From Roseovarius mucosus (GTDB lineage: Bacteria > Pseudomonadota > Alphaproteobacteria > Rhodobacterales > Rhodobacteraceae): DNA of 64,000 bases. The notes under the pieces are model-generated. The model worked only from the letters and a program-made list of their open reading frames with translations, ran no database searches and had not been told where the DNA came from. Each line of letters opens with the position of its first letter. Position 1 is the first letter of the stretch. The DNA is taken from assembly GCF_002080415.1 (NCBI RefSeq), contig NZ_CP020474.1, positions 2,865,501-2,929,500 on the forward strand. The letters are read 5' to 3'. The position numbers and the translations under genes are program-made. Shown piece after piece: positions 18,976 to 27,833 of the stretch.

Positions 18976-19062
18976 TCCCGGGTGCCACGCCTGCGGTAAT
19001 TCCGGTTTGCGCCTCTGTGTTGCAGCGTGCATGATTGTGCCGTTGCAGAAACGGAGGGCGCG

Positions 19063-19806
19063 ATGGCGGACCCTGACTATTTGGCTGGTCCAGAGGGCCG
19101 CAATCTGGCCTATCACCGGAGCGCAGGGAGCGGTCCGGGTGTGGTGTTCCTTGGTGGGTTCAAGTCGGACATGCAGGGCACCAAGGCGCTGTGGTTGGAA
19201 GACTGGGCGCGCGCAAAGGGGCGGGCCTTCCTGCGGTTTGACTATTCCGGGCATGGGCAATCCTCAGGCCGTTTCGAAGACGGCGCGATTGGCGATTGGG
19301 CGACGGATGCGCGGGCGGTCATCGAAGCCCTGACGGAGGGGCCACAAATTCTGGTCGGGTCCTCTATGGGGGGCTGGATTTCGCTTTTGCTGGCGCGGGC
19401 GATGCCAGAGCGGGTTGCAGGCTTGGTCACAATTGCCGCCGCGCCCGATTTCACAGAAGACGGAATGTGGGGCAGTTTTGACGCCGACCAACGGCATGCG
19501 CTGATCGAAGACGGGCAGGTTGCGTTGCCGTCAGACTATGGCGAGCCCTATATTGTCACAAGGCGGCTGATCGAGGAGGGGCGCAACAATCTGGTGTTGC
19601 GCAGCCCGCTCAATTTGCCCTTTCCGGTTCGATTTCTGCAAGGCACCTGCGATAGGGATGTGGATATGTCGGTGGCTATGCGGCTGTTGGACCATGCCAC
19701 GGGGCCGGATATGCGGCTGTGTCTGGTCAAGGGAGCGGATCACCGGTTTTCCGATCCAGAGTGTTTGGCGCTGATTGGCGCGACCGTGGCAGAGGTGAGC
19801 GGGTGA
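19063..19806 (+). CDS. Alpha/beta hydrolase (ABHD10-like)
   Basis: 247 residues of the alpha/beta hydrolase fold. The oxyanion strand VVFLGGFKSDMQGTKA is followed by FLRFDYSGHGQSSG, the nucleophile elbow GSSMGGW with Ser, and a late Asp/His pair (TCDRDV and GADHRFS). This arrangement resembles ABHD10-type thioesterases, which are mitochondrial in eukaryotes. The natural substrate is unknown; an acyl ester or thioester is inferred. The ATG at 19063 is chosen because ACGGAGG precedes it. A second, distinct alpha/beta hydrolase gene follows 83 bases downstream. Confidence 0.8.
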   Translation: MADPDYLAGPEGRNLAYHRSAGSGPGVVFLGGFKSDMQGTKALWLEDWARAKGRAFLRFDYSGHGQSSGRFEDGAIGDWATDARAVIEALTEGPQILVGSSMGGWISLLLARAMPERVAGLVTIAAAPDFTEDGMWGSFDADQRHALIEDGQVALPSDYGEPYIVTRRLIEEGRNNLVLRSPLNLPFPVRFLQGTCDRDVDMSVAMRLLDHATGPDMRLCLVKGADHRFSDPECLALIGATVAEVSG

Positions 19807-19889
19807 GCCCCTTGTCGGGGGTGCCTATCTGGTGTCATGCTGGCGTCAGTGTGTTTCCATATGTGACGGGTCAGAGACAAGGATGACGG

Positions 19890-20618
19890 ATGAGCAGTGA
19901 ACCAGTCGTGTTCTTGCCCGGAATGATGTGCGACGCACGGCTTTTCGCGCCGCAGATAACCGCGTTGAGCCCGGATATGGCCGTGACCGTTGCGCCAATC
20001 ACGGGCGGGGACCGGATCGAGGAAATCGCTTCGGACCTGCTTGATGTGCTGCCGCGCCGGTTTGCGCTTGCGGGGTTGTCGATGGGTGGGATCGTGGCGA
20101 TGGAGATTTTACGCCGCGCGCCGGATCGTGTGACGCGGCTGGCGCTGATGGATACCAATGCGCTGGCCGAGACGCCGCAATCGGCCACGGCCTATGAGCC
20201 GTTCATCATCAAGCTGAGAACCGGGGCGGTGGCCGCGGCGGCGCAAATGTTGCTGCGGCCAGAGTATCTGGCATCCGGGCCACGGCGGGCGGAGGTGATG
20301 GCCGAGGTGGTGCGGATGGCCGAGGCGATTGGGCCGGAGGTGATTATCCGGCAGACGCGGGCGTTGCAGCGCCGGCGCGATTATCAGGCGGTGCTGCGGC
20401 GGTGTCAGGTGCCGGTGCTGGTGCTGTGCGGAGAAGAGGATGGGCTGACGCCGGTCAAACGGCATCGGTTCATGGCCGATCTCATCCCCTATGCCAATCT
20501 GGTGGTGGTGCCGGGGGCGGGGCATTTGCCGGTGCTGGAGCAGCCCGAGACGACGACGGCGGCGTTGCGAGGGTGGCTGCGGCAGCCGCTGGTGCTGCAA
20601 CGGCGGGTGGATGCGTGA
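19890..20618 (+). CDS. Alpha/beta hydrolase
   Basis: 242 residues with the alpha/beta hydrolase signature: VVFLPGMMCDARLF (oxyanion region), LAGLSMGGIVAMEI (nucleophile Ser), LCGEEDGLTPV (acid), and VPGAGHLPVLEQP (catalytic His). It is the MhpC-like type lacking a large lid. The 3' end lies 36 bases from the convergent phaZ, so a role in ester or polyester turnover is conceivable but not shown. GC content at third codon positions is very high towards the end. Confidence 0.82.
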   Translation: MSSEPVVFLPGMMCDARLFAPQITALSPDMAVTVAPITGGDRIEEIASDLLDVLPRRFALAGLSMGGIVAMEILRRAPDRVTRLALMDTNALAETPQSATAYEPFIIKLRTGAVAAAAQMLLRPEYLASGPRRAEVMAEVVRMAEAIGPEVIIRQTRALQRRRDYQAVLRRCQVPVLVLCGEEDGLTPVKRHRFMADLIPYANLVVVPGAGHLPVLEQPETTTAALRGWLRQPLVLQRRVDA

Positions 20619-20654
20619 GGAAAGTGGCGGCGGGTGAACCCGCCGCCTTATGTT

Positions 20655-21929
20655 TTAGCCGGTTGCGCGGGCGTTCTTATTCGCCGGCTTGGGATCTTTG
20701 CGCGCGTTGGCGTCGATGAAATCGAGCACCAAGGGCCGGATGTTGTTGCGCCAGGAGCGGCCCGCGAAGATGCCGTAATGCCCGGCCTCGGGTTCCAGAT
20801 AGCTGGCCTTGAGGCTGTCGGGCAGGCCGGTGCACAGATCCAGCGCCGCGACGCATTGACCGGGGGCCGAGATGTCATCCTTGCCGCCTTCGACGGTCTT
20901 GACGGCGACGCGGGTGATCTTGCCCAAATCCACCTTGTGCCCGTTCACGACAAACCGGTTTTGCGCGATTTCCAAGCCTTTGAAAATACGCTCTACCGTG
21001 GAGAGGTAGAATTCGGCGGTCATGTCCATGACGGCCAGATATTCATCGTAAAAGCGGTTGTGGGCGTCGTTGTCAGAGGCTTCGCCGCCCGCGACACGCA
21101 TGATCTGATCCGAAAAGGCCGTGGAGTGGCGTTCGGCATTCATTGACATGAACGAGGCAAGTTGCAGCAGGCCAGGATACACCTGACGGCCGACGCCTTT
21201 ATACTTGAACCCGACCCGTTGGATCATGGTTTCCTCTAGCTGGCCCATGGTGACGCGGCGGCCAAAGTCTGTCACATCGGTTGGGGTGGCATCGGGGTTG
21301 ATCGGCCCGCCGATCAAGGTCAGCGTGCTGGGCTGTGCGTCTGGGTCCAGTTCCGCCAGATAGGCGGTGGCGGCCAGTGTCAGCGGCGCGGGCTGGCAGA
21401 CGGCGATCACATTGACGTCTGGGCCCAGTGCCTTCATGAAATCGACAAGATAGAGGGTGTAATCCTCGATATCGAATTTGCCTTCGGACACGGGAATATC
21501 GCGCGCGTTATGCCAGTCGGTGACATAGACCTCGCAATTCACGATGAGCGATTTCACCGTCGAGCGCAGAAGCGTGGCGTAATGGCCCGACATCGGCGCG
21601 ACCAGCAAGATCTTGCGCGGTTGTTCCGGGCGGCCCGAGACGTTGAAGTGGATGAGATCGCCAAAAGGGCGCGAAACGACGGTTTCAATGTTCACGAGGT
21701 GATCGCGGCCATCCTCATGGGTAAAGGTGCGAATGCCCCAGTCAGGCTTGGACACCATACGCTTGAAGCTGCGTTCTGTTACTTCACCCCAAGCTGCCAT
21801 CCATTGCAAAGCAGGGTTTGGCACCATACTGAAAAGCGGATAGGATGCGAGTGAGAGGGCGGAGGCACCCAGCCATTGATTGGTATTTCGGAGGGATTCC
21901 ATCAGGTCGTATGTGGCCATGTAGCGCAT
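20655..21929 (-). CDS. phaZ: Intracellular polyhydroxyalkanoate depolymerase
   Basis: A 424-residue intracellular PHB depolymerase that mobilises stored polyester granules. After MRYMATYDLMESLRNT there is a DWHNARDIPVSEGKFDIEDY block, the LLVAPMSGHYATLLRSTVK block and VIAVCQPAPLTLAA, which replaces the usual lipase-box Ser by Cys as in PhaZ1 enzymes. EAGHYGIFAGRSWR lies near the C-terminus. The start at 21929 has AGGAGA six bases upstream. The frame is open beyond it, but that DNA is the shared regulatory region with phaC, which is divergent. Confidence 0.95.
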   Translation of the reverse strand: MRYMATYDLMESLRNTNQWLGASALSLASYPLFSMVPNPALQWMAAWGEVTERSFKRMVSKPDWGIRTFTHEDGRDHLVNIETVVSRPFGDLIHFNVSGRPEQPRKILLVAPMSGHYATLLRSTVKSLIVNCEVYVTDWHNARDIPVSEGKFDIEDYTLYLVDFMKALGPDVNVIAVCQPAPLTLAATAYLAELDPDAQPSTLTLIGGPINPDATPTDVTDFGRRVTMGQLEETMIQRVGFKYKGVGRQVYPGLLQLASFMSMNAERHSTAFSDQIMRVAGGEASDNDAHNRFYDEYLAVMDMTAEFYLSTVERIFKGLEIAQNRFVVNGHKVDLGKITRVAVKTVEGGKDDISAPGQCVAALDLCTGLPDSLKASYLEPEAGHYGIFAGRSWRNNIRPLVLDFIDANARKDPKPANKNARATG

Positions 21930-22001
21930 GTTCGTCTCCTGTTCGGGCGGGTGGCCCGGTTTGCTCGTCGTATGATCCCCTCCGATCAATATGACGCTAT
22001 G

Positions 22002-22012
22002 CTGCATAGCAG
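22002..22012. promoter_or_regulatory. PhaR box between phaZ and phaC
   Basis: CTGCATAGCAG fits CTGC-N3-GCAG, the TGC-rich site bound by PhaR in Paracoccus and Rhodobacter. It lies 25 bases before the phaC start and 73 bases before phaZ on the other strand, so one site could serve both genes. Confidence 0.6.
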
Positions 22013-22037
22013 AAAATGTTAAGGGGAAATAGTCAAA

Positions 22038-23840
22038 ATGGCAACGCAAGACGATGTCGCAGGGCAGAATCTGGAAAAACTCAACGAGAACCTTGCCAAG
22101 GTCGAGCAGCTTTCTCAGCGGCTGATTCAAGCACTTGCTGCGCGTAATCCTGCCAACCCCACTTTGAACGGCCCCAATCAAGAGCTTTTTGCCAAGGCGG
22201 CAAAATCCTATTGGGCCGAGGCGGTTGAGAATCCCGGCAAGATCTATGAGCAGCAGCTGGAATATTGGGGCAAGTCGGTGCGCCATTTTCTAGAGGCGCA
22301 GCAGGTCATGCTGCGGGGCGAACCGGTGGCAGAGGAAGCAGAGCCCGATCCCTTGGCGGGCGACAAGCGGTTTTCCAACCCGCTGTGGAACACGCACCCC
22401 TATTTCCGTTACATCAAACAGCAATACGCGCTGAACGCACAGGCCATCGAAAATGCGGTGGGCGATGTCGAGGACCTGCCGCCTAAGGACAAGCGGCGGC
22501 TGGACTATTTCGCGCATCAGATCATCGACATGATGTCGCCCACCAATTTTCTGGGCACCAATCCCGATGCCCTGGAACGGGCCGTGGCGACTGAGGGCGA
22601 AAGCCTGGTCAAGGGGCTGGAAAACCTGATCGCGGACCTAGAGGCCAACAGCGGCGAATTGGTGGTGCGGCTGGCCGATGACAAGGCGTTCAAGCTGGGC
22701 GAGAATATCGGCACCACGCAGGGCGAGGTTGTTTACCGCAACCGCATGATGGAGCTGATCCAATACAGCCCCACGACCGAGCAGGTGCATGAGATTCCGG
22801 TTGTGATCTTTCCGCCGTGGATCAACAAATTCTATATTCTCGATCTCAAGCCTGACAACAGCATGATCAAATGGGTGGTTGATCAGGGTTACACGCTGTT
22901 TGTCGTGAGTTGGGTGAATGCCGATACGAGCCATGCCGAGGTGGGCATGGAAGATTATATCGAAGAGGGCTTTCTGACTGCGATTCGCGAGGCCAAGGCG
23001 ATCACGGGCCAAAAAGAGGTGAACGCCGTCGGCTACTGCATCGCGGGCACCACCCTGCATATGACTCTGGCGTTGATGGCCAAGCGCGGGGATAAGTCGG
23101 TCAAGTCCGCGACGTTCTTTACCGCGCTCACGGATTTTTCGGAGCAGGGGGAATTTACGCCCTTCCTGCAGGATGATTTCATCGACGGGATCGAGGATGA
23201 GGTGACACAGCAGGGCGTGCTGCGATCCTTTATCATGGGGCGGACCATGTCTTTTCTGCGGTCGCGTGATCTGATTTATCAGCCCGCCGTGCGCAGCTAT
23301 ATGATGGGCGAGGCCCCGCCCGCGTTTGATCTGCTGTATTGGAATGGCGATGGGGCGAACCTGCCGGGCAAGATGACGGTGCAATATTTGCGTGGTCTGT
23401 GTCAGGGCAACCACTTTGTGACCGATGGATTCGAGATTTGCGGCGAGCGGTTGCATATCCGCGATGTCAAAGTGCCGCTGATGTCGATCACCTGCGAGAC
23501 CGATCACATCGCCGCGTGGAAAGATTGCTATCGCGGGTTCCAGCAGACTGGGGCCAAGGACCGGACATTCATTGTTTCGGAGTCGGGCCATATCGCCGGA
23601 ATTGTAAATCCGCCCACCAAGAAGAAGTATGGCCATTACACCAATCCGGATCTGAGCGCCGATGCCGAGGCGTGGATGGAAGGGGCGGAATATACCGCCG
23701 GATCGTGGTGGCCGCGGTGGGAATCGTGGTTGGCCAAGCGATCTGGCAAGATGATTTCGGCACGTGAACCGGGCGATTCGGAGCATCCGGCATTGGCCCC
23801 GGCCCCTGGCACCTATGTGCGTAAAAAGGCAACGCTTTGA
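22038..23840 (+). CDS. phaC: Class I poly(3-hydroxyalkanoate) synthase
   Basis: A 600-residue class I synthase that polymerises (R)-3-hydroxyacyl-CoA on the granule surface. The PhaC N-terminal domain contains FSNPLWNTHPYFRYIKQQY. The catalytic lipase-like box is GYCIAGTTL with Cys334 as nucleophile; the usual second Gly is Ala. The catalytic Asp lies in CETDHIAAW and the His in SGHIAGIVNPP. Start ATG 22038 follows AAGGGG. phaZ is divergent and the phasin and phaR genes follow downstream on the same strand. Confidence 0.96.
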   Translation: MATQDDVAGQNLEKLNENLAKVEQLSQRLIQALAARNPANPTLNGPNQELFAKAAKSYWAEAVENPGKIYEQQLEYWGKSVRHFLEAQQVMLRGEPVAEEAEPDPLAGDKRFSNPLWNTHPYFRYIKQQYALNAQAIENAVGDVEDLPPKDKRRLDYFAHQIIDMMSPTNFLGTNPDALERAVATEGESLVKGLENLIADLEANSGELVVRLADDKAFKLGENIGTTQGEVVYRNRMMELIQYSPTTEQVHEIPVVIFPPWINKFYILDLKPDNSMIKWVVDQGYTLFVVSWVNADTSHAEVGMEDYIEEGFLTAIREAKAITGQKEVNAVGYCIAGTTLHMTLALMAKRGDKSVKSATFFTALTDFSEQGEFTPFLQDDFIDGIEDEVTQQGVLRSFIMGRTMSFLRSRDLIYQPAVRSYMMGEAPPAFDLLYWNGDGANLPGKMTVQYLRGLCQGNHFVTDGFEICGERLHIRDVKVPLMSITCETDHIAAWKDCYRGFQQTGAKDRTFIVSESGHIAGIVNPPTKKKYGHYTNPDLSADAEAWMEGAEYTAGSWWPRWESWLAKRSGKMISAREPGDSEHPALAPAPGTYVRKKATL

Positions 23841-23877
23841 TCTTTTACGCTTTTTTATTAAGCTCCCGGTGAAAATG

Positions 23878-23914
23878 CTGCAGTGCAGAAAAAGCTTGAA
23901 ATGCTGCAGTGCAG
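23878..23914. promoter_or_regulatory. Two PhaR boxes upstream of the phasin gene
   Basis: CTGCAGTGCAG occurs twice, at 23878-23888 and 23904-23914, 26 bases apart centre to centre. The second sits in a 17-base palindrome, ATGCTGCAGTGCAGCAT. Both match CTGC-N3-GCAG. They precede the phasin start by 67-103 bases, the expected place for PhaR repression. Confidence 0.7.
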
Positions 23915-23980
23915 CATGTATATCTAAGTGCAGTTACAGAACCGGCGGACTGATCCGCCCTAGCCGAAAGGACCGAACCA

Positions 23981-24430
23981 ATGGCAAAAGCACAAGATTT
24001 CACCGCGATGTTCAAAGATGTCATGGGCACATTCCCGGTTGACACCAAAGCTCTGGAAGACGCGTTCAAGAACCAAGCAACCCTGAGCGAGAAGCTCTCG
24101 GGTGTGGCTCTGACCGCTGCCGAGAAGTCGGCAGAGATTTCGAACAAGTGGACCAAAGACACGCTCGCCAAGCTGAGCGAAATGTCCAAAGCCAAAGCTG
24201 AGCCCGCTGATTACGCCAAGGCGATGACCGATTTCGCATCGGCCAATGCCGAAGTGGCCGCCGAAAACATGGCAGCCTTTGCCGAAGTGGCGAAGAAAGT
24301 TCAGATGGAAACCGTTGAGCTGATGCTTGCTGCTGGCAAGACCATGCAGGAAGACGCCACCAAGGTTGTCAAGAAAGCCGCAGACGACGTGACCGCAGCG
24401 ACCCAGAAGGCAACCGCAGCGGCCAAGTAA
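23981..24430 (+). CDS. phaP: Phasin family protein
   Basis: 149 residues, all helical, rich in Ala, Lys and Glu and without cysteine. MAKAQDFTAMFKDVMGTFPV starts a phasin domain, and the C-terminus is an Ala/Lys repeat (KKAADDVTAATQKATAAAK). Phasins coat polyhydroxyalkanoate granules and control their number and size. The promoter carries two PhaR boxes, and an intrinsic terminator follows the stop, so the gene is likely an independent, strongly expressed unit between phaC and phaR. Confidence 0.9.
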   Translation: MAKAQDFTAMFKDVMGTFPVDTKALEDAFKNQATLSEKLSGVALTAAEKSAEISNKWTKDTLAKLSEMSKAKAEPADYAKAMTDFASANAEVAAENMAAFAEVAKKVQMETVELMLAAGKTMQEDATKVVKKAADDVTAATQKATAAAK

Positions 24431-24441
24431 GGTTAGCAGAC

Positions 24442-24474
24442 CCATACCCTGATCCCCTCCCTTGAGGGGTATGG
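24442..24474 (+). other. Stem-loop after the phasin stop
   Basis: CCATACCC (24442-24449) pairs with GGGTATGG (24467-24474) around a 17-base loop. It precedes the stronger terminator at 24481 and may protect the 3' end of the phasin mRNA. Confidence 0.4.
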
Positions 24475-24480
24475 ACTGCG

Positions 24481-24513
24481 AAGGGCGAGCCATGCGGCTC
24501 GCCCTTTCTTTTT
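24481..24513 (+). terminator. Intrinsic terminator after the phasin gene
   Basis: AAGGGCGAGCC and GGCTCGCCCTT are perfect 11-base arms around an ATGC loop, followed by TCTTTTT. This is a textbook rho-independent terminator, separating the phasin and phaR transcription units. Confidence 0.85.
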
Positions 24514-24568
24514 GTGGCGCTTGTGTCTAAGCTGTGCTGCAGCGCTGCATTCTCCGGGAGGATACCCC

Positions 24569-25126
24569 TTGGCCGACTCCAAAAAACCGCTGCTGATCAA
24601 ACGCTACGCCAGCAGGCGGCTCTACAATACCGAGACATCCGATTACGTGACCCTTGAGGATATCTCGGAATTCATCCGGGAAGGGCGTGAGGTGCAGATC
24701 ATCGACCTCAAATCCGGGGATGATCTGACGCGGCAATACCTTCTTCAGATCATTGCCGAACACGAAAGCCGGGGTGAAAGCGTGCTGCCGATCAATGTGC
24801 TGAATGATCTGGTGCGCAGCTATACCACGCAGGCGACCAGCGTTGTGCCCGAGTTCCTTGCCGCCAGTTTCGAGATGCTGCGCGACGGGCAATCCAAGAT
24901 CCTTGAGAATATGACCAAGGCGAATCCTCTGGCTTCGATGCCGGGCATGGAGGCGATGCGCGCGCAGCAAGAGGCCTTTATGAAAGCGATGACAGGTGGG
25001 TTCAAGGGCATGGGCACAAGTGCGCCCCAGTCCGAAACGCCCGCAGGTGAGAGCAAGGAGGGGCTGGATGACATCAAGAAACAGCTCGCCGAATTGCAGG
25101 ACAAACTGTCGAAGCTGGGCAAATAA
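24569..25126 (+). CDS. phaR: Polyhydroxyalkanoate synthesis repressor PhaR
   Basis: 185 residues. The conserved N-terminal PHB accumulation regulatory domain reads LIKRYASRRLYNTETSDYV, then LEDISEFIREGREV and LTRQYLLQIIAE. The C-terminal part is Met/Gly-rich and ends in a short coiled coil (KKQLAELQDKLSKLG). PhaR binds both DNA and polyester, releasing phasin transcription when granules form. The start is TTG at 24569, because GGGAGGA is correctly spaced before it and MADSKKPLL is the family N-terminus. A TGC-rich stretch at 24536-24548 in its leader suggests autoregulation. Confidence 0.93.
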   Translation: MADSKKPLLIKRYASRRLYNTETSDYVTLEDISEFIREGREVQIIDLKSGDDLTRQYLLQIIAEHESRGESVLPINVLNDLVRSYTTQATSVVPEFLAASFEMLRDGQSKILENMTKANPLASMPGMEAMRAQQEAFMKAMTGGFKGMGTSAPQSETPAGESKEGLDDIKKQLAELQDKLSKLGK

Positions 25127-25132
25127 GCCGAC

Positions 25133-26098
25133 ATGGTTGAGAGCCCGGGGCGGATAACCCTGTGGGGGATCGAAGTGTTCATGGCGGCGGCTGATGAGCG
25201 CTCTATTTCCGCTGCGGCGCGGCGGTTGGGGGCAAGCCCTTCGGCGGTGAGCCAGCAGTTGACCAATCTCGAAGGGGCGGTCGGGGCCACGCTGTTGCAG
25301 CGCAACGCGCGGCCCATCCGCCTGACGCCTGCGGGCGAGATCATGCATCGGCGTGCCTTGGCCATTCTCAACGAGGCGGCGCAGGCGCGGGCAGAGCTGG
25401 CGATGTCGCATCTGTCGACGCTGACGCGGTTCCGGCTGGGCATGATCGAGGATCTGGAGGCAGATGTGACGCCGCAGCTTTTGACCCATATGGCGGGTGA
25501 GTTGAAAGGCTGTCAGTTTCTGCTGGAGACTGGGGCCAGCCATCATCTTTATGATCAGCTTGATGCGCGCGCGCTAGACGTGATCGTTGCGGCGGAACTG
25601 GGCGGTGAGGCGGATTGGGTAGAGGTGCATCCGGTGCTGCGCGAAGGCTTTGCTGTGGTGGCCCCGCGTGGCGTGATCCGACCCGAGCGCGATGTTTTGC
25701 GGCAGCTTAAACGCCTGCCGCTCATTCAATACACGCAGCGGCATTATATGGGGCGGCTGATATCGTCCCATCTGGCGCGGCAGAATCTAAGTATTCCACA
25801 CCGGTTTGAGTTGGACAGCTATCATTCCATTCTGGCCCTTGTGGGGCAGGGGGCGGGGTGGTCGATCCTGACGCCTTTGGCGCTGATGCGGGCGCGGCGC
25901 TTTGCCGATCAGATTGATGTGTTCGAATTGCCGATGGCCCCTCTGACACGTACGATCAGCGTGACGGCCCGCAAGGGGATTTTGCAGGACATGCCCGCGA
26001 CCTTGGCGGAAAAGCTGAAACCCATTCTGCGTGATACGATTGTCACGCCGATTGTGGCGCGGCATCCGTTTCTGGGTGACGGTCTGTCGCTATTCTGA
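25133..26098 (+). CDS. LysR family transcriptional regulator
   Basis: 321 residues. The N-terminal winged helix-turn-helix reads FMAAADERSISAAARRLG, then PSAVSQQLTNLEGAVGATLL and RLTPAGEIMHRRA. The C-terminal periplasmic-binding-like effector domain extends to the end. It starts 6 bases after phaR and may be co-transcribed with it. Target genes are not apparent; LysR genes usually face their target, but this one runs in the same direction as phaR. Its 3' end overlaps the convergent tadA by 9 bases. Confidence 0.88.
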   Translation: MVESPGRITLWGIEVFMAAADERSISAAARRLGASPSAVSQQLTNLEGAVGATLLQRNARPIRLTPAGEIMHRRALAILNEAAQARAELAMSHLSTLTRFRLGMIEDLEADVTPQLLTHMAGELKGCQFLLETGASHHLYDQLDARALDVIVAAELGGEADWVEVHPVLREGFAVVAPRGVIRPERDVLRQLKRLPLIQYTQRHYMGRLISSHLARQNLSIPHRFELDSYHSILALVGQGAGWSILTPLALMRARRFADQIDVFELPMAPLTRTISVTARKGILQDMPATLAEKLKPILRDTIVTPIVARHPFLGDGLSLF

Positions 26099-26551
26099 GC
26101 CGCTGCGGCGGTCGCGAAAGAAGGTCTTGAGCAGGGTCTCGGCCTCTGTCGCGGCGATGCCGTCATAGATTTCGGGCACATGGTGGCATTGCGGATGGCT
26201 GAACACCCGCGCGCCCATGGCCACGCCGCCAGATTTCGGATCGGCGGCACCGTAATAGAGCCGGGCAATGCGGGTGGCTGCGATGGCACTGGCGCACATG
26301 GCGCAGGGCTCGAGTGTCACGTAGAGATCATGCCCCGGCAGACGTTCCGAGCCAAGGGCGGCGCAGGCGGCGCGAATAGCCAGTATTTCGGCATGGGCAG
26401 TTGGATCGCTCAATTCGCGGGTGCGATTGCCTGCACGTGCCGCAATGGCACCTGACGGGGTGACGATGACCGCGCCCACTGGCACCTCTCCCCGCGCGGC
26501 GGCGGCGCGGGCCTCGTCGAGAGCGATATCCATATAGCTGCGAAATGTCAT
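26090..26551 (-). CDS. tadA: tRNA-specific adenosine deaminase (TadA-like)
   Basis: A 153-residue cytidine-deaminase-fold enzyme. Zinc and catalytic residues are in DPTAHAEILAIR (His and Glu) and LEPCAMCASAI (two Cys). EVPVGAVIV at the N-terminus and YYGAADPKSGGV are typical of TadA, which makes inosine at the wobble position of tRNA-Arg(ACG). A guanine-deaminase-like activity cannot be excluded by eye. It is divergent from the rluB-like gene, whose start lies 62 bases away. Confidence 0.9.
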   Translation of the reverse strand: MTFRSYMDIALDEARAAAARGEVPVGAVIVTPSGAIAARAGNRTRELSDPTAHAEILAIRAACAALGSERLPGHDLYVTLEPCAMCASAIAATRIARLYYGAADPKSGGVAMGARVFSHPQCHHVPEIYDGIAATEAETLLKTFFRDRRSGSE

Positions 26552-26613
26552 GTGCCGCTTGTGCCGCGTGCAAGACGCTTTCGCAAGCGCTGCAATTGCG
26601 CTATGCGCGGCGC

Positions 26614-27420
26614 ATGAACAACAAAACCCCAGAGAAAAAGCCCCCCGAGGGCGAGCGTATCGCCAAAGTCATCGCCCGCGCCGGGATTGCCAGCCGCCGC
26701 GAGGCTGAGCGATTGATCGAAGAGGGGCGCGTCACGGTCAACGGGCAAAAGGTGCTGCGCGCTGCGCTTAATGTCACCCCCGCTGACAAGGTGGTGGTGA
26801 ACGGGCGCGCGCTTGAGGCAGCAGAGCCGGCGCGGCTTTGGCTGTATCACAAGCCCACGGGCCTTGTGACGACGACGCGCGACGAGAAGGGGCGCCGCAC
26901 GATCTATGACGATCTTCCCGAGGACATGCCGCGCGTGATGAGTGTGGGTCGGCTTGACCTTAATTCCGAAGGGCTGCTGCTCTTGACCAATGACGGCGAG
27001 TTGAAGCGCAAGCTTGAACTGCCCTCGACCGGCTGGCTGCGCCGTTACCGGGTGCGGGTGAATGGACGGCCCACGGATGCCAGTTTTGAGCCATTGCGCA
27101 AAGGGTTGGTGGTGGATGGCGAGGCGTTTCAGCCGATGATCGTCAGTCTTGATCGTCAGCAGGGGGCCAATGCCTGGATCACGGTGGCCATTCGTGAGGG
27201 CAAGAACCGTGAAATCAGGCGCGCGATGGAGGCGGTGGGGCTGGTGGTGAACCGGCTGATCCGGCTGTCCTATGGCCCGTTTCAACTGGGTCAGTTGAAG
27301 CCCGGTGCGGTGGAAGAGATTCGGCCGCGCGTGATGCGCGATCAGTTGGGCATGCCGCAAGAGCCCGAGGCCGAACCCGCCAAGCCCGCCCGCCCCAAGC
27401 CACAGCGACGGCGGCGCTGA
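26614..27420 (+). CDS. rluB: Ribosomal large subunit pseudouridine synthase (RluB-like)
   Basis: 268 residues. An N-terminal S4 RNA-binding domain (RIAKVIARAGIASRREAERL, then IEEGRVTVNG) is followed by the RsuA/RluB catalytic domain. The catalytic Asp is in VGRLDLNSEGLLLLTNDG, with KNREIRRAMEAVG and VNRLIRLSYGPF after it. A basic PKPQRRRR tail closes the protein. By homology it isomerises a uridine in 23S rRNA. The start at 26614 (MNNKTPEKK) removes an implausible Cys-rich extension. Confidence 0.9.
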   Translation: MNNKTPEKKPPEGERIAKVIARAGIASRREAERLIEEGRVTVNGQKVLRAALNVTPADKVVVNGRALEAAEPARLWLYHKPTGLVTTTRDEKGRRTIYDDLPEDMPRVMSVGRLDLNSEGLLLLTNDGELKRKLELPSTGWLRRYRVRVNGRPTDASFEPLRKGLVVDGEAFQPMIVSLDRQQGANAWITVAIREGKNREIRRAMEAVGLVVNRLIRLSYGPFQLGQLKPGAVEEIRPRVMRDQLGMPQEPEAEPAKPARPKPQRRRR

Positions 27421-27529
27421 GAACGCTCCAAGAGGATTGCGTAATTCGTGTGTGTTGATCCGGATCAAGGATCGGTCGGCTCTTGACGCCTAGGGTCAGG
27501 GGCGAGCAATCAAGAAGGAGAGATGCGCG

Positions 27530-27766
27530 ATGTCCAACACCCCCCACGAACTGCTGGAAGAATTTCCGCAACTGGCTGACAAGATCAGCGAACTCAAGCA
27601 GTCGGATGCGCATTTTGCCAAGTTGGCCGAGGAATATCACGCGCTGAACCGCGCGGTTCACCGGGCCGAAACGCTGGTCGAACCGGTGGAGGAGCTGACC
27701 GAAGTCGAGATGCGCAAGAAGCGCGCGGCGCTGAAGGATGAGCTATACCGGATGCTGACGGCCTGA
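27530..27766 (+). CDS. YdcH-like DUF465 protein
   Basis: 78 residues with the DUF465 pattern: LLEEFPQLADKISELKQSDA, FAKLAEEYHALNRAVHRAE, and KKRAALKDELYRML. It forms a helical hairpin or coiled coil in family members. The function is unknown in bacteria, though it is widespread in proteobacteria. An AAGGAGAG ribosome site precedes the ATG. A terminator follows the stop before the convergent metG. Confidence 0.88.
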   Translation: MSNTPHELLEEFPQLADKISELKQSDAHFAKLAEEYHALNRAVHRAETLVEPVEELTEVEMRKKRAALKDELYRMLTA

Positions 27767-27787
27767 GACGGCACTTCGGTGAAGATA

Positions 27788-27826
27788 GCGCGCAAGGCGG
27801 TGGGCCCGTCTTGCGCGTTTTGCTTT
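27788..27826 (+). terminator. Intrinsic terminator between DUF465 gene and metG
   Basis: CGCGCAAG (27789-27796) pairs with CTTGCGCG (27810-27817), followed by TTTTGCTTTT. It lies between convergent genes, 22 bases after the DUF465 gene stop. Confidence 0.65.
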
Positions 27827-27833
27827 TCGCGGC

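Noticed and set aside
22638..23786. 382-codon minus-strand frame within phaC
   Set aside because: Antisense shadow of PhaC with biased composition.
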